64,000 bases of DNA from Lepidonotus clava (GCA_936440205.1 OW387149.1:30162966-30226965), one strand, 5' to 3'. Shown: positions 1 through 11,191, counted from the stretch's first letter. Notes: a model not told the origin generated them from the letters alone. Program-made: numbers and translations.

Positions 1-102
1 AATAAGTTTATTATAGGTACTCACCAAGAGAGATTGTTTGAGACCTCAGTCACCACAACTACAGTTAGCCCTTCTTTCCCTCCCTTCCCAAATACACGTT
101 CC
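1..102. other. Unassigned edge sequence
   Basis: No reading frame, RNA gene or repeat that I recognise in the first hundred bases. Confidence 0.4.
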
Positions 103-320
103 ATAAGGGGGTTCTGCGACTTGAGTTGCGATATTGGTGTGATATGAGGAAATCACAGAAAATTCACACACAGGGACAATAATTTTATAATTGTTTAAAA
201 TTTGCTATTTTGAGTATTTCACGCATGTATGTGTAACTGACAATTTCATCTCTAATATATGCAACTTCAGTGCGACATCATCATATCTCAGCTCACATCG
301 CATAAGGTAAAACCCCCTAT
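103..320. mobile_element. MITE family A copy (short foldback DNA element)
   Basis: The left end reads GGGGGTTCTGCGACTTGAG and the right end is its imperfect reverse complement, ending in ACCCCCTAT. The inside carries the family-A hallmarks: a CGATATTGGTGTGATATGAG block near the left end and a GCGACATCATCATATCTCAG block near the right end. The same element recurs at 2333, 3287, 24578, 43527, 44203, 58027 and 62793. There is no coding capacity, so it would depend on a transposase supplied elsewhere. Confidence 0.6.
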
Positions 321-710
321 ACACTGCTATTAATTATAGACCCTTGACCACCTTGGTAGCCTAGGCACCAATTGTCACTTGGTTCTGCTAAAGAAAGTTT
401 CAGTGCTGCAGACTGAACTGGACAGCATTCCCCTCACCAGGGTTCATATTTCTGCAAAGAGGGGGCACCACCCTTAGTAAGAAGGATGTACACTAGTATT
501 GTATGCATAGATTCTGTACAACGTAGACTAAATACAGGCCATGACTTTTACCCGAAAAGGTAGAGTACCTACCTGTACTGGTATTCCAGTTGTCCATCTT
601 CCCTCTTTAACACAGACGCCGAACAGACGCCATCGGTGTCGCACATCTCATTGTCCCCACAGATATTACATTTACACCATAACCCTGAAAGTGAAGTTAG
701 TGCTGCAGTT
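321..710. other. Intergenic stretch, nothing recognised
   Basis: No convincing exon, tRNA or repeat is visible. The short reading frame that begins at 541 runs into the foldback element at 711 and its translation is dominated by that element. Confidence 0.4.
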
Positions 711-909
711 TATGGCAAGCCGAATTGGTAAAACTGGGAAAACAGTGTTTCGCTGCCGGTGGGAAAGCACTGTTTTCTGGTTGGAATCAGATTTTTATCC
801 AGTCGGAAAACAGTGTTTTCCAGCCGGAAAACAGTGTTTTCCAGCCGGAAAACAGTGTTTTCCAGCCGGAAAAAGTGTTTCCCAGATTTTACCCATTCGG
901 CTTGCCATA
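711..909. mobile_element. MITE with internal palindromic 22-mers
   Basis: The ends form an inverted repeat of roughly 35 bases: left TATGGCAAGCCGAATTGGTA, right TACCCATTCGGCTTGCCATA. The middle holds three to four units of a 22-base motif centred on GGAAAACAGTGTTTTCC, which is itself a perfect palindrome. It therefore can fold both as a whole and unit by unit. A 61-residue open frame over the array only reflects its repeat length and is not a gene. Confidence 0.75.
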
Positions 910-1323
910 GAAGTGGGGGAAAGCTCTAGGAAAGGTTTCTCTGATGACATTTTGATGAAAACTTCTAAGTATAACTGACAATTGGTGTGCTAGTACTTGG
1001 CAATAAACACACAACAATCCGTCTCCAGCTTTTTGATGGAACCCTTTATCAAAATACTCCAATTTTGCACATACACGAATGAAATAATATGATTTTTTTT
1101 TAAATGGGGGGGGGGGGGGGGATGGGGGAGGAGTGAGTGCGCCCCACGTCCCCATCTGGATCCACCATGCACTGACTGTACTTAATTTACTTTATATTCA
1201 TGTGTAATTCTTGTATAGCATATAAAACCAATGAACTATTCGTAGAAAGAATGCCATCTTTCCCAATGGAAAGTAATTGCCCCCCACCTTTCACAAATCT
1301 GTATCTACCCCTGGTCTGCATAA
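910..1323. repeat. Intergenic, with G-run and family-H fragment
   Basis: A T run followed by a long G run (about 1088-1122) and the terminal signature CTGGATCCACC near 1156 mark a decayed copy of the very common GGCGGATCCAGG family (family H). No gene was seen in the remainder. Confidence 0.4.
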
Positions 1324-1681
1324 CCCAGCCAAGGATGCAACGTAATTATAATGTTGCAGCAATGTTCTGGTTGGTTCTGTATTGGTTCTTGTTACATTCT
1401 TTTGATGACTCCCAATTACATCACAATCTTCTGCTGTGACGTTGCATTGTGACGTTACCACAACATTCTGGTTACATTTCTCAACACAAAAAGAAGGTTC
1501 TTATAACATTCTATTTTGTTTTGTCTTAAATCTCACCAAAAGAAAATGATATAATAACATTCTGATTTGGTGAGGTTTCAACTTCACCATCAAAAACCTA
1601 ATTGTTATGTGCCGTCTTAATAAGCAACAAACTGACTTGTATGGTTGCAGAACGTTTCTGTTACGTCACAGGTTGGCTGGG
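1324..1681. mobile_element. MITE family I copy
   Basis: Terminal inverted repeats begin CCCAGCCAAGGATGCAACGT on the left and end ACGTCACAGGTTGGCTGGG on the right. The interior has repeated AACATTCTGGTTACATT and AACATTCTGATTTGGTGAG blocks. Other copies lie near 16985, 21483 and, inverted, 26278. Noncoding. Confidence 0.6.
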
Positions 1682-2332
1682 AAGTATCTACTTGCGATAC
1701 GCATTATGAGAGGATAATGAAAACTCCACCTTGCATTTTTATCACTTGAAAATATTCACGAATGAGAAAAATGGATAATTTAACTATTTTAAGCTTATGG
1801 AGTCATACTCACCTCGCTCCTTCGCAGAGCAGACCTTCACACCATAAAGCATACATAAGGCAATACAAAAAACGTTAATGAATCGGATCCACAGCATTCT
1901 ATCCATTTGGTGTAGACGGGAATTTATAAAACTCCAATGAAATAGTCCAATTCGGTATATCCTACTGCTATTTATCCATTTCCCAAGCACACTTAACGTT
2001 TAAATAGTCGAACTCTTTGTCTTCTATTATGTATGTCCATATCCATATCACATTTCACCAAGCGGATTTTCTCGTTTCAAGAAGGAGAAGGGTCATTTAG
2101 CCATGTACCTATTCCTTTGTTTCAGCACTAGCAAACAAAGCACCCCGCAATATCTAACTTCCCTCCCACATCCCACGACCTCACGACCCTTTCTAAATAC
2201 GTAGGATGAAATGGCAACACGAGTCTGGCTGTGGACCGTCACTACAGACCAATAAAAAGTGAGTTGGGACATTGTTGTCGCCACTATCTACACGGCTCAG
2301 ATATCCAGTTTGGGCTGATACGCTCGTTTTCA
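1682..2332. other. Intergenic stretch, no gene seen
   Basis: Short open frames exist on the minus strand (for example 1784-1990), but none shows a recognisable domain or splice context. Confidence 0.35.
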
Positions 2333-2490
2333 ATAGGGGTGGTATTACATTACTAGACAATGAGCACATCCATAGGACAAAATATCTTGTGTAATATGCT
2401 CCAAATTGCCAATTTGTAATATTTATATGACTCAATTTTGCGAATTTGTCTGTAATATCATCATAATTGCGTAGTGGAATGATACCTTAA
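2333..2490. mobile_element. MITE family A, diverged copy
   Basis: It begins GGTGGTATTACATTACTAGA, contains the family-A internal block CCAAATTGCCAATTTGTAA and ends in CTGTAATATCATCATAATTG followed by a GTAGTGGAATGATACCTTAA terminus. It abuts the family-B element that starts at 2487. Confidence 0.5.
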
Positions 2491-2698
2491 AGGCTGTATT
2501 TACACTAGCCGATTTCAAAAATCAGCAATGGGGATATGGGTTATATCATAGACATGTCATATATCATTAGAAAGGGTATTTAATTCTCTTCTAAATATGA
2601 TACGTAATGTGTATACATGTTTTTGCCATATTACTGGTAAAAAATTATAATTGACCAAATTACTACTGGTTAAAACGGCTAGTGGAATACAACCTTTG
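2487..2698. mobile_element. MITE family B copy
   Basis: Left end TTAAAGGCTGTATTTACACT, then AGCCGATTT; right end GGCTAGTGGAATACAACCTTT. Internal family-B signatures are a TATCATTAGAAAGGG block and a GCCATATTACTGGTAAAA block. The same family occurs at 12838, 51487, 54131, 60853 and 62551. Confidence 0.65.
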
Positions 2699-3286
2699 AG
2701 CCCTTATCACACTATACACGAGTAACGCTAACGACGATCATATCGCACGATGACATTAGTTGGTATCGCAGAGAAGGTACCAGATTGTCTAACGTCTCTC
2801 AGGGACATCACAGCCATGCAGATTGCACCCTTTAAAGGGAGCGGCCAGTGACCATAAATTAGTGTACTGCCGTGATCTTTATCATCCAGGGAAGAACCAT
2901 ATCAAATTTTATGCTTTTATCTCTAATTGTTTCTATTTTATTCATATTTGTTTCCATCAAACTGAGTTCCCCTGTCTGCATCTGACATTGCCTGCACAGA
3001 ACAATTATCTGCATGTGACGTCACAAGCAGAACAATTGAAAAATTATAAAACTGAAAAAATAGCAATATTTAATTATCCAAGTGCTTTTTAGGAGCCTAA
3101 AAGTATCTAAAATTACCAAATAAAATGATTCATGAAAGAAAAACTCAAAATGTATTTTATTATGGGATTTATAATTTTAAAAAAAAAATGAAAAAATTAT
3201 AATGATGTCACATATTTATACTTAGGCAATATACCTACGGTATGATATGAGAATTTAACAATATTGGAATTTCACTGGCCCCTCTC
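2699..3286. other. Intergenic stretch, mostly AT-rich
   Basis: The first 150 bases start with a possible decayed family-A end (CACACTATACACGAG). An open frame at 2823-3092 has no recognisable domain. Nothing else is supported. Confidence 0.35.
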
Positions 3287-3505
3287 TTTAAATGGGTATT
3301 CTACTACACGATATGGGCTGCGATATCAGCGAGATATGATCATACCATAGACAAATTTGCATACAAGTGTGGCATATTGGTTAAAAAATGACAATTTGGA
3401 GCATGTGACATATATGTGTAACATAGAATCTTATCTGTGATATGTGCAAATTCCTTGCGACATCGTCATATCGCAGCCCAAGTCGTGTAGTAGAATACCC
3501 CCTTT
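3287..3505. mobile_element. MITE family A, well preserved copy
   Basis: Left end TTTAAATGGGTATTCTACTA leads into CACGATATGGGCTGCGATAT. The right end mirrors it with ATATCGCAGCCCAAGTCGTG followed by TAGTAGAATACCCCCTTT. The inverted repeat is close to 40 bases. One of the best copies for defining the family ends. Confidence 0.7.
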
Positions 3506-4417
3506 AGGCTTGTTTATACTCAAAAGAATACTTGTGTATCATGAAGAGAACGCTCGAACTTACCGACAGATTTGTGCATAACAATGCCTCATATTTCGGA
3601 ATGCAAACAACAGATAACAAATCAAAGTTCACTTATGACGCCTATATAGTACCGATCCTCTATAAAAGGTTATAAAACCATGTTCGGCCATGTGTTAATA
3701 CATGAAAGTAGGCATCGTTAGTCGTTCTTGCCAGATAAACTTCAAGTATTCAGACTTTTCAAACATTAAACGGTTGCTGTCTGAGGAAGAATGCTCATAC
3801 TCACTCAACTTCAAAAAGATTAAAACTATGTATTTTCGGGGATAAACTTTCCCCCGACTTTTGTTACAGGAGTTGTTTGGTGAGGGGGTCCATTGGACGC
3901 CCGCCCACCCCTCTTTTGGCCAAAAGATGGATTTTGTAAATTAGATGACGAAAAATGTTATATACATTACTAGGCCCGCCACCTATTAAGATCCTTCTGG
4001 ATCCTTTGCTGTGGAATATCTGTGTTTAATACTCAGTGAATCTTTTTATACTGTGATACGCATTCTTTAATAAGAAAATGTCAATTTCCAATTCGTCTCA
4101 CTTTCAATTAGATTCATAATACACATGTATATAGTTGGGCCAGAATATATAGGGGTTACACACACCCTCAATCTATATCCGCGCATGCCAGTTTGGGGTT
4201 GTGAAATCTAGCCGGTACAACTCAATCACACTCACTGTTAGTTTTGCCGTTAACTATGGTTAAATTCGTTAAGGTCAGCTCCAGTGCCGTGGTGTCATTA
4301 GATGCGTCACATAAATAGGCAAAACGATTGACGTGAGTAATTTCCCAAATGAATTACACAGAATTTACACTAGTCGCCCAAAACAAAGTAGCCCTGATGA
4401 AATTTATAGAAATCAGG
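3506..4417. other. Intergenic stretch, no gene seen
   Basis: It contains a fragment with a family-H-like G/C signature near 3870-3930 and otherwise unique-looking AT-rich sequence. No exon-like frame with splice sites was found. Confidence 0.35.
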
Positions 4418-4890
4418 GCGGCAATTTAAGGACATTTTACCAAATGCTTAGTATTTTACATATACGAATTAAGTATTTTAAGCTTTTTCCGCCAGGGAGG
4501 GGCCAAATTCGTAAAGGAACACAAAAAAATCCTTAGTAAATGCTTTAAAAATTTACAAATCATAATTCGTAAATTTTTAAACATTAAAACAATCAATTCA
4601 ATCTTCATAAATTATGAAATAAACTGAATAAATAAGTAAAAGTATACATTTCTATAATTTTGGAAGAGTTTCTATGTATAATTTTGGCAACAGAAAATTT
4701 ACGAACCCAATATTCATATTCGTATATTTTAGCATTTACGAAATTTTTAGGGGCCTTAGTAAATTTTACGAATCAGAAAAAAGACAATTTTTTTCTTAGT
4801 AAATTTTCCTTGGTGGAAAAATTTGCTAGGTATTTACGGATTTTGCAATACGAATTTTTCGTAAAATGTCCTTAAATTGGCCCCCAGAAA
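4418..4890. mobile_element. Large MITE with ACGAATTTT-type internal repeats
   Basis: Terminal inverted repeats: left GGCAATTTAAGGACATTTTA, right TAAAATGTCCTTAAATTGGC. Between them the element is about 470 bases, very AT-rich and full of short TTTACGAA / TTCGTAAA motifs in both orientations. Only one clear copy lies in this window. The open frames at 4333-4536 and 4660-4875 fall in it and are not genes. Confidence 0.7.
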
Positions 4891-5336
4891 TATCACATCA
4901 GCGTTTTAGCTCTCTTCTAATTGAACGGGGTTTTCTTATTACATTCCTAGCAACAATACACAGATTTCCCCTTATGCCAAGAGAGTCATAGTTAAATTAT
5001 CTAATCACTTAGATGATTTATGGTTCAGCAGAACGACAACTGGCATCCAGCAATAGTAATTGTAGAACGATGCTGCCTTGTGTAGCTATGATATTTTTGG
5101 TGTCATTTTCAATGTTTAGCATTGACAGGGATAAGTGCTGTATCAATGGATGTGTTTATATCTGCAGAATTGAAACACAATTGCCCTTTTTTCTTTGATT
5201 AAACAACAAACATTGCTTACAATGAGTATGCAAGAGTAATGATTTATTATGTGATAATTATAGTTATTAGAGTTCCATACATACACAGTTACATGAGCGC
5301 GCGCATACACACATATGCACTCACAGAAACACAGAT

Positions 5337-5499
5337 CAGTGGTGGATTCAGAGGGGGGTCGCGGGGGTGCGGGCTCCTCCCTTTTTTCGGAAAATGATGT
5401 GTTTTTTAATGTAAAACTATGCCAAAATGTAATTAAGGAAAAATTGTCCAATAGCGCCCCCCCCCTTTTTTTTCCCCAAAAGCCTGGATCCGCCACTGC
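5337..5499. mobile_element. Family H element (GGCGGATCCAGG ends)
   Basis: Left end CAGTGGTGGATTCAG and right end CTGGATCCGCCACTG are near-perfect inverted repeats around a body with a CCCTTTTTTCGGAAAATG block, a poly-T stretch and a C run. This is the most abundant repeat type in the window. Confidence 0.65.
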
Positions 5500-5509
5500 A
5501 CACATATAG

Positions 5510-5510
<1 letters not shown>

Positions 5511-5562
<52 letters not shown>
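5511..5562. repeat. (CA)n microsatellite
   Basis: An uninterrupted CA dinucleotide array of about 50 bases. It explains the valine/cysteine-only peptides predicted on the minus strand here. Confidence 0.95.
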
Positions 5563-5564
<2 letters not shown>

Positions 5565-5863
5565 TACATATTCATGGACTCATTTCGGTCTATCACTCTA
5601 CTCTGCCCTGCCCTGCCCACTCCCCCACCGCCAGTCAATCCACTTACAGAAGCCCCCCACTCCCTGTACTTAACCACACCTCACTAAACACGTCCCCCAG
5701 CCCTGACAGCTTGCACTCGCCTGTTTCATCTTCTGCCTGCCTTCAAGGGGTGCTATGGGCATTGAGGAAAGAGAGACTAGGGAGAGAGACTCGGTGCATA
5801 CAATGCATCTATCTACAAACCACCTATCCCACCTATGTTGTGGGTTCAAACACATGTAGCATT

Positions 5864-6031
5864 CAGGCGCGGATTTATTTGGGGGGGCTGCCAGTAGCAT
5901 CCCCCCTCCCCTCCTATTTTGGGCGAACTTTTGATTTTTTTAATGTAAAAATTCTGCGCCTGGAGGGTACAGGTAAAGATTTTATAGGATGCCCCCTCCC
6001 CATTTTTTTTTAAATCCTGGATCCGCATCAG
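5864..6031. mobile_element. Family H element
   Basis: It starts CAGGCGCGGATTTATTTGGG and ends TCCTGGATCCGCATCAGG, with the family body (CTATTTTGGGCGAACTTTTG, poly-T, AATGTAAAAATTC, C-rich block). Just upstream, 5830-5855 carries TATGTTGTGGGTTCAAAC, matching the tRNA-like motif at 6389. Confidence 0.55.
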
Positions 6032-6097
6032 GCATTTCCCATTGTTTTTGTAGTTTAGGCCCTTGCCCAATGAGGTGGCGTGGTTGCAACATGCTCC

Positions 6098-6122
6098 TCT
6101 CTCTCTCTCCCCCCCCCCCCCA
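6098..6122. repeat. CT/C low-complexity tract
   Basis: A CT run followed by a C run. Confidence 0.8.
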
Positions 6123-6351
6123 GGTAATTAGCATTTTTTACCCTGCTACTTCTAAAATGATGTCCTTTCACATGTTACAGTCTACACACTGAACTTACTT
6201 CAGGCCATACCAAGAACCAGCAAAATAGGCTGTTACAAGCCAGTCCTTTTTTTTGCTGATTATTTAAACAGCTTTTAAAGGACCTGTGGGAACCAGCAAA
6301 TAAGGTCATGACACCATTATTTAGTTCCCCTCTCATCTTCTTATAATTATG

Positions 6352-6500
6352 GCTTCATAGTGTAAAGGTTAGGAACCCCCTCCAAACACCTATGTTGTGG
6401 GTTCGAATCCTGGAGGGACTTGTTTAATATAAAATTCGATCCAAAACCCATTAAGGAAAGATTCTTCCAAAACCATGCTCCCTCCTTTTCAAAATGCTGG
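6352..6500 (+). repeat. tRNA-like SINE fragment joined to a family H end
   Basis: An A-box-like segment (ATAGTGTAAAGGTTAGGA) is followed 30 bases later by a strong B box (GGTTCGAATCC). The sequence then passes into AAAATTCGATCCAAAACCC and a family-H terminus (GCTGGATCTGCC). This suggests that some family-H copies are the body of a pol III-transcribed SINE, or that one inserted next to the other. Confidence 0.4.
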
Positions 6501-7744
6501 ATCTGCCTGTGTTCTCCCTTGCAAACTCCATGTCACCTCGTCCAAGGTGTAACACAGTACTGTTTTGCAAAGGTTCAAATGCCATTAACTGTTTTGGGTC
6601 ATGTGGGTATGTGTATGTGAAATGTGATCCCTCTTATCAAAAATAAACCGACAATGCGTTCTCTTTTGCTCAGCCCTCATTTAGTATTGTTTACCGAGTT
6701 CATATATATGGAAAGTGTGTATCTATTGTTTGGGCTAGACCCCTAAGTAAGGCACAATAACCAAACAATAGTTTTAATTTGGCGCATTGACTACGCTGCA
6801 CAATTCGGTAAGTGGGAATGGCCCTTAATGGAGACGAAAAAGCATAAGAGGCAATTTGAAATGAGTCACCGCACGAGTAGGGCCTCTTTTAAAATTTGTT
6901 AGCCTTAATGGATTCATATTAAAATTTCAGGGAAAAGGGGGGAGGGGGAGGCTGCGCCCCGTGCCTCACGACAATTGGATAAATAAACCACAAAAAAGGC
7001 GACATGGGCATTTTTCTAATTTGACATTTGACACTGCCCCCCCCCCCCCCCCAAGTTGAGCCTCTCTAGTTCTGTGGTTGTGATCTCTCAGTGGATGCTG
7101 ATTCTCCTACCCCTTTCCATGTGTTTTAATTATCTATAATCTTTTTACAAAGTATTGATTTAATTGGCGGCATGCACAGGGTCGAGTAGAATGTCGTGTT
7201 CTATTGAGTTCTCATAAATGAAGGTGAGCACCCTTCTGGCCCCATGCCCACTGCATGGGCACCTGGAGGTTTTATTTTTACCCACCTGTGAATTATTTAT
7301 AGACCACTCCTAGCTGCCTTCCCTTCTGTACAAGGCCATACGTGGTAAATCCTTTCATCTTTATAGACCTTGTACAGACATAGTCACTTGTTCACCGTTT
7401 GGTGATCACCACATGGTGATCCTGACCGCGTGCACGTGGCTATTAAAAGATTCAACAGCTATCAATTCTAAGAAATAGTAATCATTGATTATGATCCAGG
7501 TATGATATTTAAAGTATATTTAGCATGGATATTTTGATTTAAAAGTGTCACACTTGTGAATAAGGTGGTCTATAAATTTATCACCAATGTGGCAGCCAGC
7601 CCAATTTGAGAGATGTGACGTACGTAGATCATCTGCACAGCCCCTATAGAGTTGGCAGATAAAACTAGGCATTCGGATAAAGCCTGGTCCCAAATGAGGG
7701 AAACGAACCACCGTCGACTGAATTTACTTAAACTTCAACTGATC
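6501..7744. other. Intergenic stretch with repeat fragments
   Basis: It holds G-run and C-run fragments (about 6930-6960 and 7029-7052) and a GGTGATCACC/CATGGTGATC palindrome cluster at 7395-7425. That cluster is shared with 18390-18450. No gene seen. Confidence 0.35.
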
Positions 7745-7911
7745 AAAAGCAGGTTTCCACAGAATGAGAAACCATTTTGGTCAGTAGCCGTCAAGTGTTA
7801 ACCCTTTTACCTCATCAATGACAAATGTGTGTTGGTGCATGCTAATAGACGCTGTAATTGGTAAGGGTTAATACTAGGTTTTTACAATTGTTCTGTTGAA
7901 ACCCGCCTTTT
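7745..7911. mobile_element. MITE family J copy
   Basis: Left end AAAGCAGGTTTCCACAGAAT, right end TTCTGTTGAAACCCGCCTTT, imperfect inverted repeats. Inside are the subterminal block GTCAAGTGTTAACCCTTTTA and its counterpart GGTAAGGGTTAATAC. Another copy sits at 39442-39631, and related sequence reaches the right edge of the window. Confidence 0.6.
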
Positions 7912-8103
7912 TTCAGATCAATTATAAATTTACAACGGGGTGTCTTCGAATGGACGTCCAACTAATCCCCACTTGTTTACTTAAGGATGGGCAGCCATCG
8001 GGCCTCTCCCGACATCCACCTAATTCCCCCCCCCCCCCCCCCGGCATTATTTGTGTAACCATTTATATGGACGTCCATTTGACGCACCATTGCCGTGGGC
8101 TCT

Positions 8104-8274
8104 GCTCAGGAGGGGAAGAAAGGGCCGGGAGAGCAAAGAAAGGGCCGGGAGGGCAAAGGAAGGGACGGGAGGGCAAAGGAAGGGGAAAGAAATGGCCGGG
8201 AGGGGAAAGAAAGGATCGGGAGGGAAAAGAAAGGACCGGGAGGGCAAAGGAAGGGCCGGGAGAGGAAAGAAAGG
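8104..8274. repeat. Minisatellite, about 20-base unit
   Basis: About eight copies of a purine-only unit close to GGGCCGGGAGGGCAAAGAAA; almost all of the non-purine positions are the CC of GGCCGG. Confidence 0.85.
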
Positions 8275-8326
8275 CTTTTTTTCATCTCTTGTCAGACATA
8301 GAAAGGGCCTCATATGTGAGGCCTCA

Positions 8327-8740
8327 GAGGCCAAGGGGAATGGACTGGAGGTAGGGAATTGAGTAATGTTTCCTCCATCAAATACGGATTTGAGAGGCCA
8401 GGTGGAATGGACTGGAGGCTGGGAAATGAGTAAAATGATTTCAACAGGCCTCAGAGGCCGAGGGGAATGGACTGGAGGCCGGGAAATGAGTAAAATGACC
8501 TTCATCAAATAGGGGAAGCTGAGGGGAATGGACTAGAGGCCGGGAAATGAGTGAAATGACCTTCATCAAATAGGGGAAGCTGAGGGGAATGGACTAGAGG
8601 CCGGGAAATGAGTGAAATGACCTTCATCAAATAGGGGAAGCTGAGGGGAATGGACTGGAGGCCGGAAAATGAGTAAAATGACCTTCATCAAATAGGGGAA
8701 GCTGAGGGGAATTGACTGGAGGCCGGGAAATGACCTCCAT
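8327..8740. repeat. Minisatellite, about 61-base unit
   Basis: Six to seven units that each contain GGGGAATGGACTGGAGGCCG, then GGAAATGAGTAAAATGACCT and TCATCAAATAGGGGAAGCTG. The middle units are almost identical and the first two are diverged, with a CAGGCCTCAGAGGCC segment instead. The units abut with no unique spacers, so this is not a CRISPR array. Confidence 0.85.
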
Positions 8741-8883
8741 CAAGTTCGCGGCAGAGGGTGCGTCAATTGGACCTCCATCCAGTGTTATGACTGTCGTGTG
8801 TGGAGGATAAGTGGTCGGGGGGACCGTCGCTCCTCGGACCAGACCACTGTCTAAACAGGGATTGAAATTAGCTGGACGTCCAG

Positions 8884-10095
8884 ATGGGTGGCACATATAG
8901 GATTTTCAAAAGAATTTTCAAAGTTTCGAACCTCATAAATGAATCATCAAAGTTTCCGAACTCTTAAATGAAATATTGATATCTCTTGATGAAAAAGAGT
9001 ACTTCAAACCATATCCAAAACTTTATTTCTGTGGTAACAAAGCAGATAAAATGCTGAGAACGAAGCAAGCTTCCTGTAATTATCTCCATTTCAAGACTAT
9101 AATGAATGTGGAACAATCCAATACATCAATGCTAACAGAAAACGGACAATATCTATCTTTATTCCTATGGCAAAAGCTATAGTTGTTTACACAATGATTT
9201 TTTTCCCTATTTTTCATGGTTGGCAGCCGCTCAAAGGTTTCCGTCATGGGTTGTCGAGGAGTTCATTTCTTTCTTGGCAGGCAGCAATATTACACTCTCT
9301 TTTCATGCCAAGACTATCAGCCACTCCTGAAAAGAAAACTCATATAGTAATAAGATCCCAGCTTTTAATATAAATATGCTGCTCTAAATAGACAGCACTG
9401 ATATAACAATAAAGCTGAAAGGACCCGTTTATCAATACCAGAGTTCAATATTCAAATATATACATCAGAAAAAGGGTAGATATTCAGGAAATGAAAAAAA
9501 GGAAATGAATTTGGTATCGTGACACCTAATCGTAAACCCTGACCTCTGGCGGGACGCGCCGGAGACTTGTACTTCCGGTCAAGGCCTTTCAGGTGTGGGG
9601 AAGGGGCAGAAAGTGGTGAAATGTGGGGGGGGGGGGACTCAGTCTTTGAGTGTAGGTAACCTCTGTGGGGACTTCCCGCCCTGCATTTTGGAGTTACTAG
9701 TAATCTGACCGCTCCCCAAACAAGGTAATTGGAATCCACCGCCCATTGTTCTTGCTCCCTCAGAGCTTATGCTCTAGAGAAAACCTGTACAAACTGGCCA
9801 ACTAGCACCTATGTTATAGAGTTTCATTGCTGAATGCATTAATTAATGCATCAACAGAGAGAAAGTCTTAAACAGGATGTATGGCCGCGCCTTCTTTCAG
9901 GCTTTCAGGGGGGGACCACTACCGAATTTTGTCAGTGCACTGCCACCGCTTCATAGGGTTGTGCCCATGGTGGATACCAAAACTATATCAGAGTACCCCC
10001 CACCCAGGAATGTGGTATGAAGGTGTGGGGGGAGGGGTTCTTGAGCAAGGACGTTGTCGTGTTTATTGAACGCCTGCTTTGCTACGTATTTAGAT
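8884..10095. other. Intergenic stretch, no gene seen
   Basis: It holds a G run near 9625 and short unrecognised open frames. Nothing with splice context. Confidence 0.35.
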
Positions 10096-10525
10096 TATAG
10101 GGTGGGTGTAGACCGTTAAAATCGACAGGGCAAAATGGGTATTTCTTGAATTCCATATGGAATATAGCCACACACTAGTGACAAATACAGGTGCCATTTC
10201 TTAAATTCTACACAGGACATCGGGACCCCCGCCGCCCCATCCTACACCCCCTATAGGGAACGACAAAAAAGGGTATTTCGATGGGTGAAGACCCCTAAAT
10301 TCGATAGGGCGACATCGTCTTTTCTAAAATCCAACATACGACATTAAGTTTAGTGACATGAAGAAAAAAATAAACGACATGAAATTGGTCATTTCTTAAA
10401 TTCGACATGTGAGATGGGGGTTCTCAAAATCGACATGGAAAGCGAAAATGAATTATATAGGGGCATGCGACATGATCATTTCTTAAATTCGACACGTGAC
10501 ACAGGGACCCCCCATCGACATTCCT
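10096..10525. mobile_element. Family G element (repeated AAATTCGACATG motifs)
   Basis: It opens with GGGTGGGTGTAGACC and closes with GGGACCCCCCATCGACAT. Between these, TTTCTTAAATTCGACATG-type units recur five or more times, with spacing of about 40-110 bases. The same grammar, sometimes inverted, appears at 14268, 17590, 19965 and 58990. Confidence 0.55.
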
Positions 10526-11191
10526 GATTGGGGGGGGGAGTAGGCAGAGTTAAGGAATTGAGAACTATGAGGGACTCGAATCAGGCAGTCCGAGAAACCG
10601 GAATTATATTATTGTTTTCGACCGGAAGTAGTTTGTTAAGCCACTCTAAAAAAATTAGTGTTCATGCATATTGAATACATTTTATATTCAAAGATTTCAG
10701 TCTTATGAAGTAGACTAGAGGTAAAAAACAATATCTTTGCAACTCGATGAACTATATTTGAAGAAAGTTTGAAGAAAGTTTGAAGAAACAAAAAAACAAG
10801 ATGGTGAAACTCGCTTGGTCAGTATACCTTACGGTTTGTATGTTGAAGGAATATTCCATTTTCATCTAACAATAATGGTTCAAATGTGAATCTAATATTG
10901 GATACCTTTTGACGTTAGGTATATGTGGGTAATGGTTAAGATTATGTTGGAGCTCTAGCTTTGGACAAATTTCTGTTTTACTTTATCTATATATGTTATT
11001 CTGTTCCACGAGGGTCGTCAGCGCCCCTCCCCCCGTCCCCTCCTTGTTTCCCTTTTTATTTGGGGGAGGTGAGGAGGTAGAGGGAGCCGCCACTGAGATG
11101 GGGTAATAGTTGCTGTCAATCTGCGACATCTATAATCACTGAGCTAGGAAGGTAGGAATATGGAGGGAAGGAAAGGTGAGGGAGGAATTCG
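10526..11191. other. Intergenic stretch with family-H remnant
   Basis: A G run at 10531, a GAAGAAAGTTT triplet at 10760-10785 and a C/G-rich fragment ending GAGCCGCCACTGAG near 11095. No gene seen. Confidence 0.35.

Larger units (their letters stand above)
7951..8883. mobile_element. Composite element: two nested inverted repeats around two minisatellites
   Basis: The outer ends share TGGACGTCCA(A/G)CTAAT in inverted orientation (7951 and 8868-8883). An inner inverted repeat of about 28 bases starts TGGACGTCCATTTGACGCAC at 8068-8095 and its partner ends at 8777. Between the inner ends lie a 20-base minisatellite and a 61-base minisatellite. No transposase frame is present. Every open frame here on either strand follows from repeat length. 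The layout resembles foldback elements whose core has expanded as tandem repeats. Confidence 0.6.

Noticed and set aside
5143-5677. Minus-strand frames with long VCVCVC runs
   Set aside because: Encoded by the (CA)n microsatellite and a family-H element.
7896-8508. Open frames of about 150 codons on both strands
   Set aside because: Both are produced by stop-free minisatellite units (20 and 61 bases) in the composite element.
8327-8740. Regular 61-base repeats that could be taken for a CRISPR array
   Set aside because: Units are contiguous and similar throughout, with no unique spacers, and the context is a eukaryotic genome; it is a minisatellite.
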